Assembly: GCA_014323795.1 (NCBI GenBank)
Contig: JACONK010000037.1
Location: 1-64,000, forward strand
DNA from: Paracoccaceae bacterium
GTDB lineage: Bacteria; Pseudomonadota; Alphaproteobacteria; Rhodobacterales; Rhodobacteraceae
Direction of reading: 5' to 3'
Length of the DNA: 64,000 nt
The notes beneath the pieces were generated by a model, which was given only the letters and a program-made list of their open reading frames with translations, was not told the DNA's origin and searched no databases. This document shows, one piece after another, positions 24,768-35,988 of the stretch (positions are counted from its first letter, which is position 1; every line of letters starts with the position of its first letter). The position numbers and the translations under genes were made by a program.

Positions 24768-26933
24768 GTGGCGACAAATCTGGCAGATCACCCAACGGAT
24801 GCGCAGATTTTAAAATCTGAAGGTGGCCGGCGCATTGTTATGCATACGGAATTTGAGCCCGCGGGGGATCAGCCCAAGGCTATTGCTGATCTGGTGGAAG
24901 GCATCATTTCCGGCGATCAGTCGCAGGTGCTGCTGGGGGCCACCGGCACGGGCAAGACCTTTACCATGGCCAAGGTGATTGAGGCGACGCAGCGCCCGGC
25001 GATTATCCTCGCCCCCAACAAGACGCTTGCCGCCCAACTCTATGGGGAGTTCAGATCGTTTTTTCCCGAAAACGCTGTCGAATACTTTGTCAGTTATTAC
25101 GACTATTATCAACCGGAGGCATATGTTCCGCGTTCCGACACCTACATAGAAAAAGAATCACAGATTAATGAACAGATTGATCGGATGAGACATTCCGCCA
25201 CCCGGGCGCTGTTGGAACGCGATGATGTGATCATTGTGGCCTCGGTGTCCTGCATCTACGGTATCGGATCGGTTGAAACCTATTCCGCCATGACGCAGGA
25301 GTTGCGCACAGGCGACGAATATGACCAGCGCACCGTGATGGCGAATCTCGTAGCCCAGCAATACCGTCGCAACGACCAGGTGTTCCAGCGCGGATCATTC
25401 CGCGTACGCGGAGATAGCCTGGAGATATGGCCCGCCCATCTGGAAGATCGCGGCTGGCGGTTCTCTTTCTTCGGGGAAGAGCTCGAAAGCATTACCGAGT
25501 TTGACACCCTGACCGGCGAACGGACCGGAGCGATGGAGAAGGTGCGCATCTACGCTAACTCCCACTACGTAACCCCGCGCCCCACGATGAACCAGGCGAT
25601 CAAGGGAATTAAGGAGGAACTCGCAACCCGGCTGAAGCAGTTTGTGGATGACGGCAAGATGCTGGAGGCACAACGGCTGGAACAGCGCACCAGCTTCGAT
25701 CTGGAGATGCTGGAGGTAACCGGCGTCTGCAACGGGGTCGAAAACTATTCGCGCTATCTGACGGGCCGGGCACCCGGGGAGCCGCCGCCAACGCTGTTCG
25801 AATACATCCCCGACAACGCCATTGTCTTTGCCGATGAAAGCCACGTCTCAGTCCCGCAAATCGGTGGTATGTACCGGGGCGACTATCGGCGCAAGTTCAC
25901 GCTGGCCGAACACGGTTTCCGTCTGCCCAGCTGCATGGATAACCGCCCGCTGAAGTTTGAGGAATGGGACGCCATGCGACCCCAATCCATCTTCGTATCG
26001 GCCACACCCCAAAGCTGGGAGCTGGAACAATCCGGCGGAGTCTTCGCAGAACAGGTGATCCGGCCCACGGGCCTCGTTGACCCGCCCGTGGAAGTCCGGC
26101 CCGTGGAAACGCAGGTTGACGACCTGCTCGATGAAATCCGCCGGGTTGCCACCAATGGAGGCCGCGTCTTGGTGACCACGCTGACCAAACGCATGGCAGA
26201 GGATCTGACCGAATACCTGTATGAGAACGGAGTGCGCGTACGCTACCTGCACTCTGACATCGACACGCTGGAAAGGATCGAGATCCTGCGGGATCTGCGC
26301 CTCGGTGCGTTCGATGTATTGGTGGGGATCAATCTGCTACGCGAGGGGCTGGATATCCCGGAATGCCAGTTGGTTGCGATCCTTGATGCGGATAAAGAGG
26401 GTTTCCTGCGGTCCGAGACCTCACTTGTGCAGACCATTGGACGGGCCGCACGAAACGCGGACGGACGGGTGATCATGTACGCCGACAGGATTACCGGTTC
26501 CATGGAGCGCGCACTGGGGGAGACGAACCGGCGGCGCGAAAAGCAGATGGCCTATAACGGGGCTCACGGCATCACACCGCAGACAGTGCGCAAGAACGTG
26601 GAAGACGTGCTGTCCGGCCTTTACGAAGGCGATACCGATATGGCGCGGGTCACGGCACAGGCAGAGAAGGCGGGCGATAATCTGCAGGCCCATCTGGACG
26701 GGTTGAAAAAAGAGATGCTTCTGGCCGCGGGAAACCTGGAATTTGAAGAGGCCGCACGCCTGCGGGATGAAATCAAACGGCTGGAGACGGTGGATCTGGT
26801 CATCTCCGACGACCCGCTGGCACGTCAGTCGGCGGTGGCCGCCGCGGTTGAAAGCGCCAGGAAGGCAAAAGGCCGGTCGACTTCGGGTCGCCCGGGGCAA
26901 CGCGGCGGAAATGTGAAACGGCGGGGGAGGTAA
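24768..26933 (+). CDS. uvrB: Excinuclease ABC subunit B
   Basis: A 721-residue helicase-like subunit of nucleotide excision repair. [14 protein letters not shown], Walker [14 protein letters not shown], the beta-hairpin [29 protein letters not shown], the helicase half with [18 protein letters not shown] and QTIGRAARN, and the C-terminal UVR motif [17 protein letters not shown] are all present. GTG 24768 gives an N-terminal extension common in alphaproteobacteria; ATG 24840 would give the shorter form. It is a core gene sitting between two probable defence patches, so those patches were inserted on either side. Confidence 0.96.
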   Translation: MATNLADHPTDAQILKSEGGRRIVMHTEFEPAGDQPKAIADLVEGIISGDQSQVLLGATGTGKTFTMAKVIEATQRPAIILAPNKTLAAQLYGEFRSFFPENAVEYFVSYYDYYQPEAYVPRSDTYIEKESQINEQIDRMRHSATRALLERDDVIIVASVSCIYGIGSVETYSAMTQELRTGDEYDQRTVMANLVAQQYRRNDQVFQRGSFRVRGDSLEIWPAHLEDRGWRFSFFGEELESITEFDTLTGERTGAMEKVRIYANSHYVTPRPTMNQAIKGIKEELATRLKQFVDDGKMLEAQRLEQRTSFDLEMLEVTGVCNGVENYSRYLTGRAPGEPPPTLFEYIPDNAIVFADESHVSVPQIGGMYRGDYRRKFTLAEHGFRLPSCMDNRPLKFEEWDAMRPQSIFVSATPQSWELEQSGGVFAEQVIRPTGLVDPPVEVRPVETQVDDLLDEIRRVATNGGRVLVTTLTKRMAEDLTEYLYENGVRVRYLHSDIDTLERIEILRDLRLGAFDVLVGINLLREGLDIPECQLVAILDADKEGFLRSETSLVQTIGRAARNADGRVIMYADRITGSMERALGETNRRREKQMAYNGAHGITPQTVRKNVEDVLSGLYEGDTDMARVTAQAEKAGDNLQAHLDGLKKEMLLAAGNLEFEEAARLRDEIKRLETVDLVISDDPLARQSAVAAAVESARKAKGRSTSGRPGQRGGNVKRRGR

Positions 26934-27245
26934 CGATGGCAATTAAGGTTCAAAGTTACACCATCGCAAGAAGTACGAAAACCGGGAGTTCAAAGACAGT
27001 GAACGATCTTTGAACTTGACCAAAGGACATCAAACGCTTCTTCAAGGAATATTTTTCCAATGCCCGTCACTTTTGAACACATGTCCGAAGAGCGAGGCCG
27101 TATGATTGGAACCTTCAATTTCCTGCCATTGCCTGAACAGGCGAGATAAAAAAATTATGGGGATTGGATAAGATTAATTCGCATGCTTTCACGACAAGCC
27201 CCTTCTGACAGGGGGTGCGGGCATGTGTAAACCGAGGTGCTGACC
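26934..27245. other. Intergenic region between uvrB and the helicase gene
   Basis: AT-rich 312 bases. A 25-codon frame from ATG 26936 (MAIKVQSYTIARSTKTGS) has no recognised match. It likely marks the left border of the transferred helicase segment. Confidence 0.4.
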
Positions 27246-29822
27246 ATGACCAAGTACATCGAAGAGCTAATCGAATCCCTGGATTTCGAAGTCGTTAGCG
27301 AGATTACGACTCCGCACAGAGCGGAACGCCGCCGTGGCCTTCCGGATTCGGTACTGACGAACGATATGCGCCCGATCCTGGAAAAAGTGCTGAAGGACGA
27401 CGATCTCAAAGTCTGGGAGCATCAGGCCTAGGCGCTCAATCATCTGGTCAACCGGCGCAATGTTGTTGTTTCTACAGGAACAGCGTCCGGAAAATCGCTC
27501 ATTTTCCAAATCGAGACCTTACGACATATCGCGACAGATTCGTTGGCAAAGGTGCTCGTGCTTTACCCGCTCAAGGCACTCGCTTCTGATCAGCTTGGGA
27601 AATGGAAGGAGCTTGTTCGAAAGGCTGACCTTGGTCGGGAGCTCGTCGGTCGTATAGATGGCGACGTTCCCATGTCAGACCGAGATGCAATTCTCGACAG
27701 TGCAAAAATTCTGATTATGACACCCGACGTTTGCCATGCTTGGTTCATGCGGAACATAGGGAGCGGTCCGGTAAGACGCTTTCTGAAATGCCTGCGGCTT
27801 TTGGTGCTTGATGAGGCGCACGTCTATGAATCAGTGTTCGGAAGCAACGTTTCTTTTCTCATGCGACGTCTGATTGCCGCGAAGAAGAAAGCCACACGCA
27901 ACAACACAAAGTCAAAGCAGTTTCAAGTCATCGCCACTACAGCGACCGTATCAGGGCTGGCAGACCACTTAAGGCGGTTGACAGGTCTTGATTTCGCCGT
28001 CGTTAATGAGGAGCAGAACGGATCTCCCCACTTTCAACGACGTGTATTGCACTTGGGTGCAGACGACCATGGTGCCGCTGGTGAATCTGCGGCGGTTGAT
28101 ATTGTTCGCAGCATACTCACCCTGGACGAGTACAAGCGTTTCATGGTGTTTATCGATTCCCGACAGGGGGTTGAGCGGGTCGTCCGTTCCGTGGACCACG
28201 GGAAAGTGCTTCCCTATCGCAGTGGCTACGAAGTACAGGACCGCGAAAAAATAGAGGGAGCCCTCAGGGATGGCAGTCTTCATGGCATAATAGCCACTTC
28301 CGCGCTGGAACTTGGGATAGATATCGCTGATATGGAAATCGGGATCACCTTGGGAGTACCACACTCACGAAAGGCATTTCATCAACGCCTTGGACGTATT
28401 GGTCGTGCCAAACCGGGATTGTTTCTGGTGATAGCACCACCAGCTGAGTTTAGGCGATTGGGACTCACCTTTGAAGACTACTTTCATATGCCGGTTGAGC
28501 AATCCCATCTCTATCTCGAGAATCGATTTATCCAATTCTCGCAGGCACGATGCTTTTTGGAAGAGACAGAAATCCTTGGTGCTGATCAATCTTCGCTGCC
28601 CGGCGGCATTACTTGGCCAAATAGCTTTGAGCATATAGTTGCATCAGCAAGACCCGGAGCCGCACGCCCTCGGGAGTTTGACTTCGTCGCCCAGCTCGGT
28701 GCCGATGTGCCCCATTTAAATTACCCTCTGCGTCACGTTGGCGAAGGAAGCTTCGATATCCAAGAGGTGCACAGAACGAACCCTTTCAGAATTGGAACAA
28801 TTCAGTACAATCAGGCTATCAGGGAGGCGTATCCTGGGGCCATCTACCTCCATGCCGGACGCTCGTACCACGTATACGAGTGGAGAACAAGCCGCGGCGA
28901 AAGGGCTATACGGGTCGGAGCCTCATCATCCAAGGTGCTTACCAAGCCCATTCTGAGAAAGCAGGTGAATCTAAGCCTGCAGTCCGATGGTATTATTGAT
29001 GGCCGCGTCATGACGAATGCCTCAGGCCTGATGGCGGAAGTATTCGTGCAAGTGAACGAAAGTGTTGAAGGCTACAGGATAGGAAAAACAGAGAAAAGGT
29101 ACCGGGATTTGCGCGCTGAAAATCCGGCAATGTCCCGCAAGCAGCGGGATTTCCGAACTACGGGTCTGGTGCTGAAAATCGAGGAAGACTGGTTCTGTGG
29201 ATCAGGTCCGGCACAACGTACCAACCGCCAACACATAGCTAACGGCCTCCAAGAATTGCTGCTAAGCGACTATGGGATAGCCCCGTATGATATAGATTCC
29301 GCCGCGACAAACATCGGGCTTATGACAACATCTGGTCCCGTTCGGCTCACGGATGCTGTTGTGATATATGATGCAGTCTACGGTAGTCTCAGGCTGACAG
29401 AACCTCTCTACGATTCCTTGCAAGCCTTTCTTGCCCGTCTTGGGCGCGGGGCCTTGCTTGCGGGCGCAGATGCCATTGTTAGCAATGAGATAGCGGATAG
29501 GTTGAAGGAGTGGGCGGAGACACTGGCACCAGCCGGAACCGTGACCCGTGCTGAGCCTGATGTCCCGGACGGCTGGCGACTCGTTTATAAGAGAGGGAGC
29601 GTAGTGGGCGTATATTCAAACGGCGTTCTGTATGATCGGGAAATAATTGAGCCGATTATGTATGCACTTCCCGAATCTGCACCATCGCTTTTCTATAAAT
29701 ATCAGATACCTGACGGAAGTGCTTATATCCCGCACGATCAGGTGCAGGCCACAGGCCAGGAATGGGGCTGGGAACTGTGGAACTCCGAAACCGCGGAGTT
29801 CCGGGACGTCGATTCTGAATAG
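27246..29822 (+). pseudogene. SF2 DEAD/DEAH-box helicase (Lhr/MrfA-like) with in-frame amber
   Basis: One frame of 859 codons, interrupted only by TAG at 27429-27431. ATG 27246 has GAGG at a good distance. Before the stop is LKVWEHQA; directly after it come ALNHLVNRRNVVVSTGTAS, Walker A TGTASGKS, motif II LVLDEAHVYES, motif III ATTATVSG, ITLGVPHSRK and motif VI QRLGRIGRAKPG. The C-terminal 350 residues are unrecognised and may hold a substrate-binding part. Normally a Glu or Gln would stand at the stop (HQAEALNHL). The helicase type resembles accessory helicases of DNA-modification or defence loci, but no partner is adjacent. The stop removes the whole ATPase unless read through or reinitiated at 27543. 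Confidence 0.75.
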
Positions 29823-30457
29823 AAAAAGAATCTGTCTTAAGAGTGTTCACCGCCTTTCGGTGGAGATGACTGGCACGAATCGCATTAAAGCAATTAAGGC
29901 CAAGTGCGGCACCTATGGCGGGCCCACCGTGCAACGGACGAGACCGGGACGGACCGCTTTTTAACGGGATTATATACCTGGCTATGCACTTCCCCCGCCC
30001 CGGACAGAAAGCCTGACCACCGGTTTTCGCGCAAGGGTCAGATACGGGGGGTAACGCCTCATTTATCGGGCTTTAAGTGCCGATTAACCGGTCGGTCTTT
30101 CATGCCATACGGGTTTGCAGGGATTCGGGACGCAAGACCCCGCCGCCAATGACGGGGAAGTGCGCACACCGGGCCTTGCGCATTAAACCAAACCGTATAT
30201 TGCCGTGCGTCCCCTGCAACAAACCCCAAAGCAACACCTGCACACTTTCAGGGATGGGCAGGGAAACAAAAAGCAGGGGACATATGCGGTGAAGGATGCA
30301 GTATTGGGGCATATAACCAAAATATATATTCCCAAAAATATGGGGCTGTTGGCAGCGAAAACGCACCCTTCAGGCCCGGGTGCTGCTGCCGGGGCGCGGG
30401 CAGAACCACTTGGTCTCTTGCCCATGAAAACCGCCAGACCCGGCCGCTTGAAGACCC
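29823..30457. other. Gene-free 635-bp stretch
   Basis: No supportable gene on either strand. In related genomes a YbgC/Tol cluster often follows ruvB; I cannot see it here, so this may be eroded or rearranged DNA joining the helicase segment to the ruv operon. Confidence 0.4.
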
Positions 30458-31492
30458 CTAGCCTTCCAGCGGAAACAGGTTCGATTGCGCCGGGGTCTGC
30501 AGCCCCAGATGCGCCCACGCCTTCCGGCTGAGCATCCGCCCCCGCGGGGTGCGCTGGATCAGCCCCTGTTGCAGCAGGTAAGGTTCTATGACATCTTCCA
30601 CCGCGTCGCGGGCCTCGCTCAGGGCGGCGCAGATCGTTTCGACACCTGCGGGCCCGCCGCCATAATTTTCTGCCATCAGGTGCAGATAACGCCGGTCCGC
30701 ACTGTCAAGCCCAAGGTCATCAACCCCCAGCCGCGTCAGTGCCCGGTCGGCAAGGGCGGCATCTACCACACAGTCCCCTTCCACAACGGCAAAATCCACA
30801 ACACGGCGCAACAGGCGACCTGCTATGCGCGGTGTACCCCGTGCCCGGCGCGCGATCTCCAGCGCACCGTCGCCACTTGCCCGCACGCCCATCAATCGTG
30901 CACCACGTTCGACAATCGCGCATAATTCATGCACCTTGTAGAATTCAAGCCGTGTCGGGATGCCAAACCGATCCCGCAGGGGCGTTGTCAGTAAACCCAG
31001 CCGTGTTGTCGCCCCCACAAGCGTGAAGGGCTGCAGATCAACCCGCACACTGCGGGCGGCGGGGCCTGTACCGATCACAAGGTCAAGCGCGAAATCTTCC
31101 AGTGCCGGGTAGAGCACTTCTTCAACCAACGGGTTCATACGGTGGATTTCATCGATAAACAGCACATCACGGGTATCAAGATTGGTCAGGATCGCGGCAA
31201 GATCTCCCGCCCTAGCCAGAACAGGCCCGCTTGTCATACGAAAATTCACGCCAAGCTCGCGGCTGATGATTTGCGCCAGCGTGGTCTTGCCCAGCCCCGG
31301 AGGCCCGTAGAATAACGTATGATCCATGGCCACGCCGCGCTTGCGTGCGCTTTCGATAAACACACGCAGGTTCGCCCGTGCCGCCGCCTGGCCGGTGAAA
31401 TCCTCCAGCGTCTGCGGTCGAAGTACCCGGTCAAAATCCTCCGGCCGCGCCTCACCGCGCAGGATCGGATCCGGCTGAGCGTTAATGTTCAT
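30458..31492 (-). CDS. ruvB: Holliday junction branch migration ATPase RuvB
   Basis: A 344-residue AAA+ motor. It starts [32 protein letters not shown], Walker [13 protein letters not shown], Walker [12 protein letters not shown], sensor [18 protein letters not shown] and the winged-helix tail with [11 protein letters not shown] are visible. Two RuvB hexamers drive branch migration with RuvA. Its ATG overlaps the ruvA stop (ATGA), in the conserved order ruvC-ruvA-ruvB. Confidence 0.97.
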   Translation of the reverse strand: MNINAQPDPILRGEARPEDFDRVLRPQTLEDFTGQAAARANLRVFIESARKRGVAMDHTLFYGPPGLGKTTLAQIISRELGVNFRMTSGPVLARAGDLAAILTNLDTRDVLFIDEIHRMNPLVEEVLYPALEDFALDLVIGTGPAARSVRVDLQPFTLVGATTRLGLLTTPLRDRFGIPTRLEFYKVHELCAIVERGARLMGVRASGDGALEIARRARGTPRIAGRLLRRVVDFAVVEGDCVVDAALADRALTRLGVDDLGLDSADRRYLHLMAENYGGGPAGVETICAALSEARDAVEDVIEPYLLQQGLIQRTPRGRMLSRKAWAHLGLQTPAQSNLFPLEG

Positions 31493-32139
31493 TGCTCCGG
31501 TTCCAGGGCTTGCAGTGCTGCCTTGATCAATTCGCTTGTGCCGGCCCTGGGCACGTCCCCTGCGGCACGGGCCACCGCCGCCGCCGCATCCCCGTGGCCA
31601 TACCCCAGGTTCACCAGTGCTGACAGGGCATCTGCCTGGGCCATCTGTTGCACCGGGGCCGCAGGAACCGGGTTTTCAACGGCCTCAGAATCGCCCTCCC
31701 CTGCAGCTTCTGCCCCTTGGGAGCCCGGCGCAATCACGCGGGCAGCCTTACCTTTCAATTCCACTGCAATCCGCCGGGCAAGTTTTGGCCCAACCCCTGG
31801 CGCAGCCCTTATTGCCGCCATATCGCCGAGCGTGATGGCCAGGCTGACACCATCCACCCCCAGTGTGCCGACAATCGCCAGGGCAGCCCTGGCACCGACA
31901 CCCTGTACACTCATCAGCAGTTTATACCACTCTCTCTCCGCTGTGGTCAGAAACCCGAACAGTTGCAGGTTATCTTCCCGCACCAGAAGGTCGGTGTACA
32001 GCACCACCGCACCGCCTCCGGGTGGCAGGGCCGCCAGGGTAGGCTCCGAACAATAGACGAGGTAGCCAATTCCCTGCACATCCACCAGCACATGATCGCT
32101 TGTGCGGTAATCCACCCGGCCTGAAATCCTGCCAATCAC
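31489..32139 (-). CDS. ruvA: Holliday junction DNA helicase subunit RuvA (GTG start)
   Basis: A 216-residue junction-binding protein. GTG 32139 is chosen because family members begin [11 protein letters not shown] and here [13 protein letters not shown] follows directly; it overlaps the ruvC stop as GTGA. Helix-hairpin-helix motifs appear as [17 protein letters not shown] and [17 protein letters not shown], and the C-terminal RuvB-binding domain ends [19 protein letters not shown]. The linker is Ala/Glu-rich. Confidence 0.95.
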   Translation of the reverse strand: MIGRISGRVDYRTSDHVLVDVQGIGYLVYCSEPTLAALPPGGGAVVLYTDLLVREDNLQLFGFLTTAEREWYKLLMSVQGVGARAALAIVGTLGVDGVSLAITLGDMAAIRAAPGVGPKLARRIAVELKGKAARVIAPGSQGAEAAGEGDSEAVENPVPAAPVQQMAQADALSALVNLGYGHGDAAAAVARAAGDVPRAGTSELIKAALQALEPEQ

Positions 32140-32642
32140 GAAAGTGCCCGCGCCACCGCCGCATCCAGGCTGCCGGCACAACGGGCGTGGCAGGCATGGG
32201 CCATCGCGATGGCCAGCGCATCGGTTGCATCCGGGCCATTCAGAATCGTCCCGGGCAACTGTAATTTCACCATATGGGCGACCTGTTCTTTTTCGGCATG
32301 TCCAACTCCTACAACCGCCTTTTTGATCGTGTTCGGCGCATACTCCGCCACGTCCAGCCCGAATTGCGCAGGCACCAGAAGGCATACTCCCCGCGCCTGG
32401 CCAAGCTTCAGCGTTCCCGCGCCGTCCTTATTAACGAATGTCTTCTCCACCGCCGCCGTAGTGGGTGTGTAGCACTCCATCACCCGGGTCAATTCAAGGT
32501 GCAGCCTGTGCAGCCGCTCCGGCTGTGAGCCCTGCCCACTGCGACAAACCCCGTTGGCCACATGGGTCAGATTGCTGCTGACCACATCAATGACCCCCCA
32601 GCCAAGGTTTCTGAGCCCAGGATCAATCCCGATTACCCGCAT
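32136..32642 (-). CDS. ruvC: Holliday junction resolvase RuvC
   Basis: A 168-residue endonuclease of the RNase H fold. [19 protein letters not shown] carries the first catalytic Asp, [13 protein letters not shown] the second acidic residue, and [13 protein letters not shown] the last two. It cuts the RuvAB-bound four-way junction. First gene of ruvCAB on the minus strand. Confidence 0.96.
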   Translation of the reverse strand: MRVIGIDPGLRNLGWGVIDVVSSNLTHVANGVCRSGQGSQPERLHRLHLELTRVMECYTPTTAAVEKTFVNKDGAGTLKLGQARGVCLLVPAQFGLDVAEYAPNTIKKAVVGVGHAEKEQVAHMVKLQLPGTILNGPDATDALAIAMAHACHARCAGSLDAAVARALS

Positions 32643-32905
32643 GCCTGCCCCGCTTTTTCCGGCACGTTAGCACAAAGAAAGAACATGCCCATAGCGTAAA
32701 GTACACAGGCACCCCCGCGTACCAAATGCACCGACATGTGCCCGCCACAGCCAGTCATAAAGCACTGTTCAAACCTGTCGGGTCAAACCTGTCGGAAACA
32801 AAATTTCCATATTTGCGAACCCGGCACCTTCCAAATCTCAGGCCAAAGCTCACGAAAGCCTGAAGCAGCAGTGCAGGATATTCCTCGAAAACGATTTTTC
32901 AGAAC

Positions 32906-32941
32906 GCTTCATGTCTGTTTCCGACTCTCGTGACATGAAGC
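32906..32941. promoter_or_regulatory. 10-bp dyad upstream of DUF1127 gene
   Basis: GCTTCATGTC (32906-32915) is the perfect inverse of GACATGAAGC (32932-32941), with a 16-base gap. It could be an operator or an RNA hairpin. Confidence 0.4.
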
Positions 32942-32948
32942 TTGCAGA

Positions 32949-32973
32949 AAATGCAACTCCGGCTTGCATTTTT
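32949..32973 (+). terminator. Terminator-like hairpin upstream of DUF1127 gene
   Basis: AAATGCAA (32949-32956) pairs with TTGCATTT (32964-32971), loop of seven, followed by TT. With the dyad just before it, this could end a short unannotated transcript or act in the leader. Confidence 0.4.
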
Positions 32974-33060
32974 CGTATTTGTCCGGGCGAGAATCCCGCC
33001 ATACATGGCACTTCATGAAACGGGCTACGGCCCCCAAACACGACATACAGGAGTTGCACG

Positions 33061-33270
33061 ATGGCATTTACATCCAACACCCGCCCGGCTCCGTTTGGGG
33101 CTATCACGATCCATAACCTGACTTCCAGGCTTGAAACGGCCTGGGCGGCAATCGTGGATTGGAACACGCAGCGCAAAACCCGTGCGCAACTGTGCAAACT
33201 GTCCGACCGCGAACTGGCTGATATTGGCCTTTACCGCGGTGCGCTGGAAAATCCGAACTTCCGCACTTAA
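33061..33270 (+). CDS. DUF1127 small protein
   Basis: A 69-residue protein. The C-terminal half QLCKLSDRELADIGLYRGAL is the DUF1127 (YjiS-like) motif with D-x-x-L-x-DIG-x-R spacing. Small arginine-rich proteins of this family in Rhodobacter act in RNA-linked stress regulation and some of their messages release regulatory RNAs from the 3' region; whether this is so here is unknown. GGAG lies before ATG 33061 and a strong terminator follows, so it is a one-gene transcript. Confidence 0.88.
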   Translation: MAFTSNTRPAPFGAITIHNLTSRLETAWAAIVDWNTQRKTRAQLCKLSDRELADIGLYRGALENPNFRT

Positions 33271-33317
33271 GCGAATTCGTTCGGGCAAGGCATCCTTCTG
33301 CCTTTCCGGATGACGAA

Positions 33318-33346
33318 CCCGCCGGGGCCTCCACCGGCGGGTTTTT
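33318..33346 (+). terminator. Rho-independent terminator after DUF1127 gene
   Basis: Stem CCCGCCGG (33318-33325) with CCGGCGGG (33334-33341), eight-base loop, then TTTTT. A textbook intrinsic terminator 48 bases after the stop. Confidence 0.9.
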
Positions 33347-33398
33347 CTTGTCTGTGCATCCCTCGCCAATGCGTGTGATAAGATATAGGCGTGGTTTC

Positions 33399-34637
33399 AT
33401 GCGCCAAACCGTAGCTCTCAGCGATGCCCATACTCTGCCGCTTTGGCGGCGGCCCATTGCGCTGTTGTGCCTGATGGCCTTTTCGATGCCGCTCGCTTTT
33501 TCCACCTGGGCCGCGCTGTTAAACAATTTCGCCATCGAGGTGATTCGCTTTGATGGCTCCGATATCGGCTGGCTGCACTCGGTGCGCGAAATTCCGGGCT
33601 TTCTGGCCGTGGGCGTAATCTACGTGCTGACCTTCCTGCGCGAACAGACCCTGGCCAACCTGTCGCTTCTGCTGATGGGCCTGGCCATTGCCGTAACCGC
33701 GTGGTTTCCGACCTTCGGCGGGCTGCTGATTACGACGATGATCGGGTCCGTCGGTTTCCACTACTATGAAACAGTCAAAATGAGCCTGGAACTGCAGTGG
33801 GTCGATAAGGCCCGCGCGCCACGGGTTCTGGGCTGGCTGGTGGCCATCGGCTCCGCCGCCTCGCTGGTGGCCTACGGGGGGATCGTGTTGCTATGGAAAG
33901 CACTCGCGCTGGATTTCAGCACTGTCTACCTCGTCTCCGGCGGGGTCACGGCAATCATCACGCTCTTCTGCTGGTTCGCCTACCCGACATTCAAGGTGCC
34001 GGTTGCCCAGCACCAGAGGATGGTGCTGCGATCACGCTATTGGCTCTACTACGCCCTGCAAGCGGCCGCAGGGGCACGGCGGCAGATATTCATGGTCTTT
34101 GCCGCCTTTATGATGGTCGAACGGTTCGGGTTCGAGGTGCATGAAGTTACCGCGCTTTTTCTCATCAACTATGTCGCCAATATGGTTATTGCGCCGCTGC
34201 TCGGCCGGTTCGTGACTCTGGCGGGTGAACGCAACGCGCTGGCCTTTGAATACGTCGGGTTAATCATCGTCTTCAGCCTTTACGGCGGCATCTATATGTT
34301 TGGCTGGGGCGTGGTGCTGGCGGCAACACTATACGTCATAGATCACCTGTTCTTCGCGCTGGCCTTCGCCCAGAAAACCTATTTTCAAAAGATCGCGCAC
34401 CCGGCGGACATCGCGCCGACAGCGGCGGTGGCCTTTACGATCAACCATATCGGCGCGGTACTGCTGCCCTTCATGCTGGGCTACCTTTGGTTGATCTCCC
34501 CGGCGGCCGTCTTCGGCTTTGCCGCAGGCATAACGGGGATTTCGCTGGCCCTGGCACTCATGATCCCGCGTCACCCGGCACCGGGTTGCGAAACAATCTT
34601 CACGGATCGGGCGCACGGGCCTCTGCCGGACAAATAA
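33399..34637 (+). CDS. MFS transporter
   Basis: A 412-residue protein with about 12 hydrophobic helices, including IALLCLMAFSMPLAFSTWA, VGVIYVLTFLREQTLANLSL, LLMGLAIAVTAWFPTFGGLL and VGLIIVFSLYGGIYMFGWG. The layout fits the major facilitator superfamily; the substrate is unknown. ATG 33399 (MRQTVALSDAH) is preferred, ATG 33369 being the alternative. It ends one base before the MATE gene start, so the two exporters form an operon. Confidence 0.8.
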   Translation: MRQTVALSDAHTLPLWRRPIALLCLMAFSMPLAFSTWAALLNNFAIEVIRFDGSDIGWLHSVREIPGFLAVGVIYVLTFLREQTLANLSLLLMGLAIAVTAWFPTFGGLLITTMIGSVGFHYYETVKMSLELQWVDKARAPRVLGWLVAIGSAASLVAYGGIVLLWKALALDFSTVYLVSGGVTAIITLFCWFAYPTFKVPVAQHQRMVLRSRYWLYYALQAAAGARRQIFMVFAAFMMVERFGFEVHEVTALFLINYVANMVIAPLLGRFVTLAGERNALAFEYVGLIIVFSLYGGIYMFGWGVVLAATLYVIDHLFFALAFAQKTYFQKIAHPADIAPTAAVAFTINHIGAVLLPFMLGYLWLISPAAVFGFAAGITGISLALALMIPRHPAPGCETIFTDRAHGPLPDK

Positions 34638-34638
34638 T

Positions 34639-35988
34639 ATGGCGGACGCAGCGTCTGAAAAAGCCCGATTCCTGACCGGTTCCACCATGCGCCACGTGGT
34701 AGTGATGACGCTGACCGGCAGCGCGGGGCTCGTCTTTATGTTTCTGGTCGATGTGGCGACGCTGTTTTGGGTATCAAAGCTGGGGGTTGAACGGTATATG
34801 GCCGCGCTCGGCTTTGCCTGGACGATCCAGTTCTTCACAATATCCACCGGCATCGGGCTGATGATTGCCACCGTGGCCCTGATCTCTCGTGCTGTTGGCC
34901 AGGGCAGGATCGGGCTTGCGCGCAGGCAGGCATCCGCCGCGCTTGTCTACAACATGATCCTGCAGGTGATCATCGCCGGGGCGGTTGTCAGCTCCCGCCA
35001 CGAAATACTTGCCTTTGCCGGGGCAGAAGGGGAAACGGCAAAGGATGCGGCGCAATATCTGTTGATCTCGGTCCCTTCGCTGCCGCTGATCGCGCTGGGC
35101 ATGATCGGATCTGCCGTGCTGCGGTCCATCGGCGACGCCTGTCGGTCGATGTTCGTTACCATGTCGGCGGGCCTGGTGGCCGTGATCGTGGATCCTGTCC
35201 TGATCTTTACCGCTGGCCTGGGGTTTGACGGGGCCGCCTGGGGTATTGTGATGTCCCGCTTTGCGGCAGCGCTGATCGGGCTTTGGTTTGTCCGGCACAC
35301 CCATGACATGCTCGGGCAGATCACCCGGGACGATGTGCAGGCGCTGCTGCGGCCTTTTGCAGCGATTGCGATACCGGCGATTGCGACGCAGCTTGCCACG
35401 CCCTTTGGCAACTACATCCTGACAAGGGTCTTCGCCGCCTATGGCGACGGGGCCGTGGCGGGCTGGGCTGTGGTCAGTCGTGTGGCGGTGCTGGCCTTTG
35501 GCGGCATCTTTTCGCTTTCCGGCGCGATCGGCGGGATCATCGGACAGAACTACGGCGCGGGCCATCTGGACCGGGTGCGGCGCACGTTCATTGACGCGCT
35601 TATCTTCTGCGGTATCTATACGGCGATCTGCTGGGCAACACTCGCCCTCTTCCGGTACCGGATTGTCGGGATTTTCGGGCTGGAGGATGTGTCCGGGGAC
35701 GTCATGTTTGCCTTCCTGCTGATCGGCTCATCCGGCTACATGTTTTCCGGCGCGATCTTCGTATCGAACGCGGCTTTCAACAATCTTGGGCGGCCACTCA
35801 ACTCTGCCTTGTGCAACTGGTTGCGCGACGGGGTGCTGATGCTGCCGTGCACATATCTGCTGGGCCGCTGGCTCGCCGCCCCTGGTGTGGTATACGGCCA
35901 GGCATTGGCGGCCATGATCGTGGGCGGGGTGGCTGTGGCCTGGGCCTGGCGGTTCCTGGGACGGCTGCAGCCGCCGGCACGGGAATAG
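34639..35988 (+). CDS. MATE-family efflux transporter
   Basis: A 449-residue membrane protein with 12 helices in two MatE repeats. MRHVVVMTLTGSAGLVFMFL opens the first, with VGQGRIGLARRQASAA in the first cytoplasmic loop and LIALGMIGSAVLRSIGD; the second repeat starts near PFAAIAIPAIATQLATPFGN. GGIIGQNYGAGHLDRVRR is the equivalent loop of the second half. It likely exports cationic drugs or metabolites with Na+ or H+. Co-transcribed with the MFS gene. Confidence 0.9.
   Translation: MADAASEKARFLTGSTMRHVVVMTLTGSAGLVFMFLVDVATLFWVSKLGVERYMAALGFAWTIQFFTISTGIGLMIATVALISRAVGQGRIGLARRQASAALVYNMILQVIIAGAVVSSRHEILAFAGAEGETAKDAAQYLLISVPSLPLIALGMIGSAVLRSIGDACRSMFVTMSAGLVAVIVDPVLIFTAGLGFDGAAWGIVMSRFAAALIGLWFVRHTHDMLGQITRDDVQALLRPFAAIAIPAIATQLATPFGNYILTRVFAAYGDGAVAGWAVVSRVAVLAFGGIFSLSGAIGGIIGQNYGAGHLDRVRRTFIDALIFCGIYTAICWATLALFRYRIVGIFGLEDVSGDVMFAFLLIGSSGYMFSGAIFVSNAAFNNLGRPLNSALCNWLRDGVLMLPCTYLLGRWLAAPGVVYGQALAAMIVGGVAVAWAWRFLGRLQPPARE

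Larger units (their letters stand above)
32643..33060. other. Intergenic region upstream of the DUF1127 gene
   Basis: The 418 bases between ruvC and the DUF1127 gene hold no gene but do hold two dyad structures described separately, so it is probably a regulatory region or carries a small RNA. Confidence 0.45.

Noticed and set aside
24253-27431. Reassignment of TAG to an amino acid in this organism
   Set aside because: TAG ends other intact genes here, for example the HugZ-like gene, the first ABC permease and the helicase itself.
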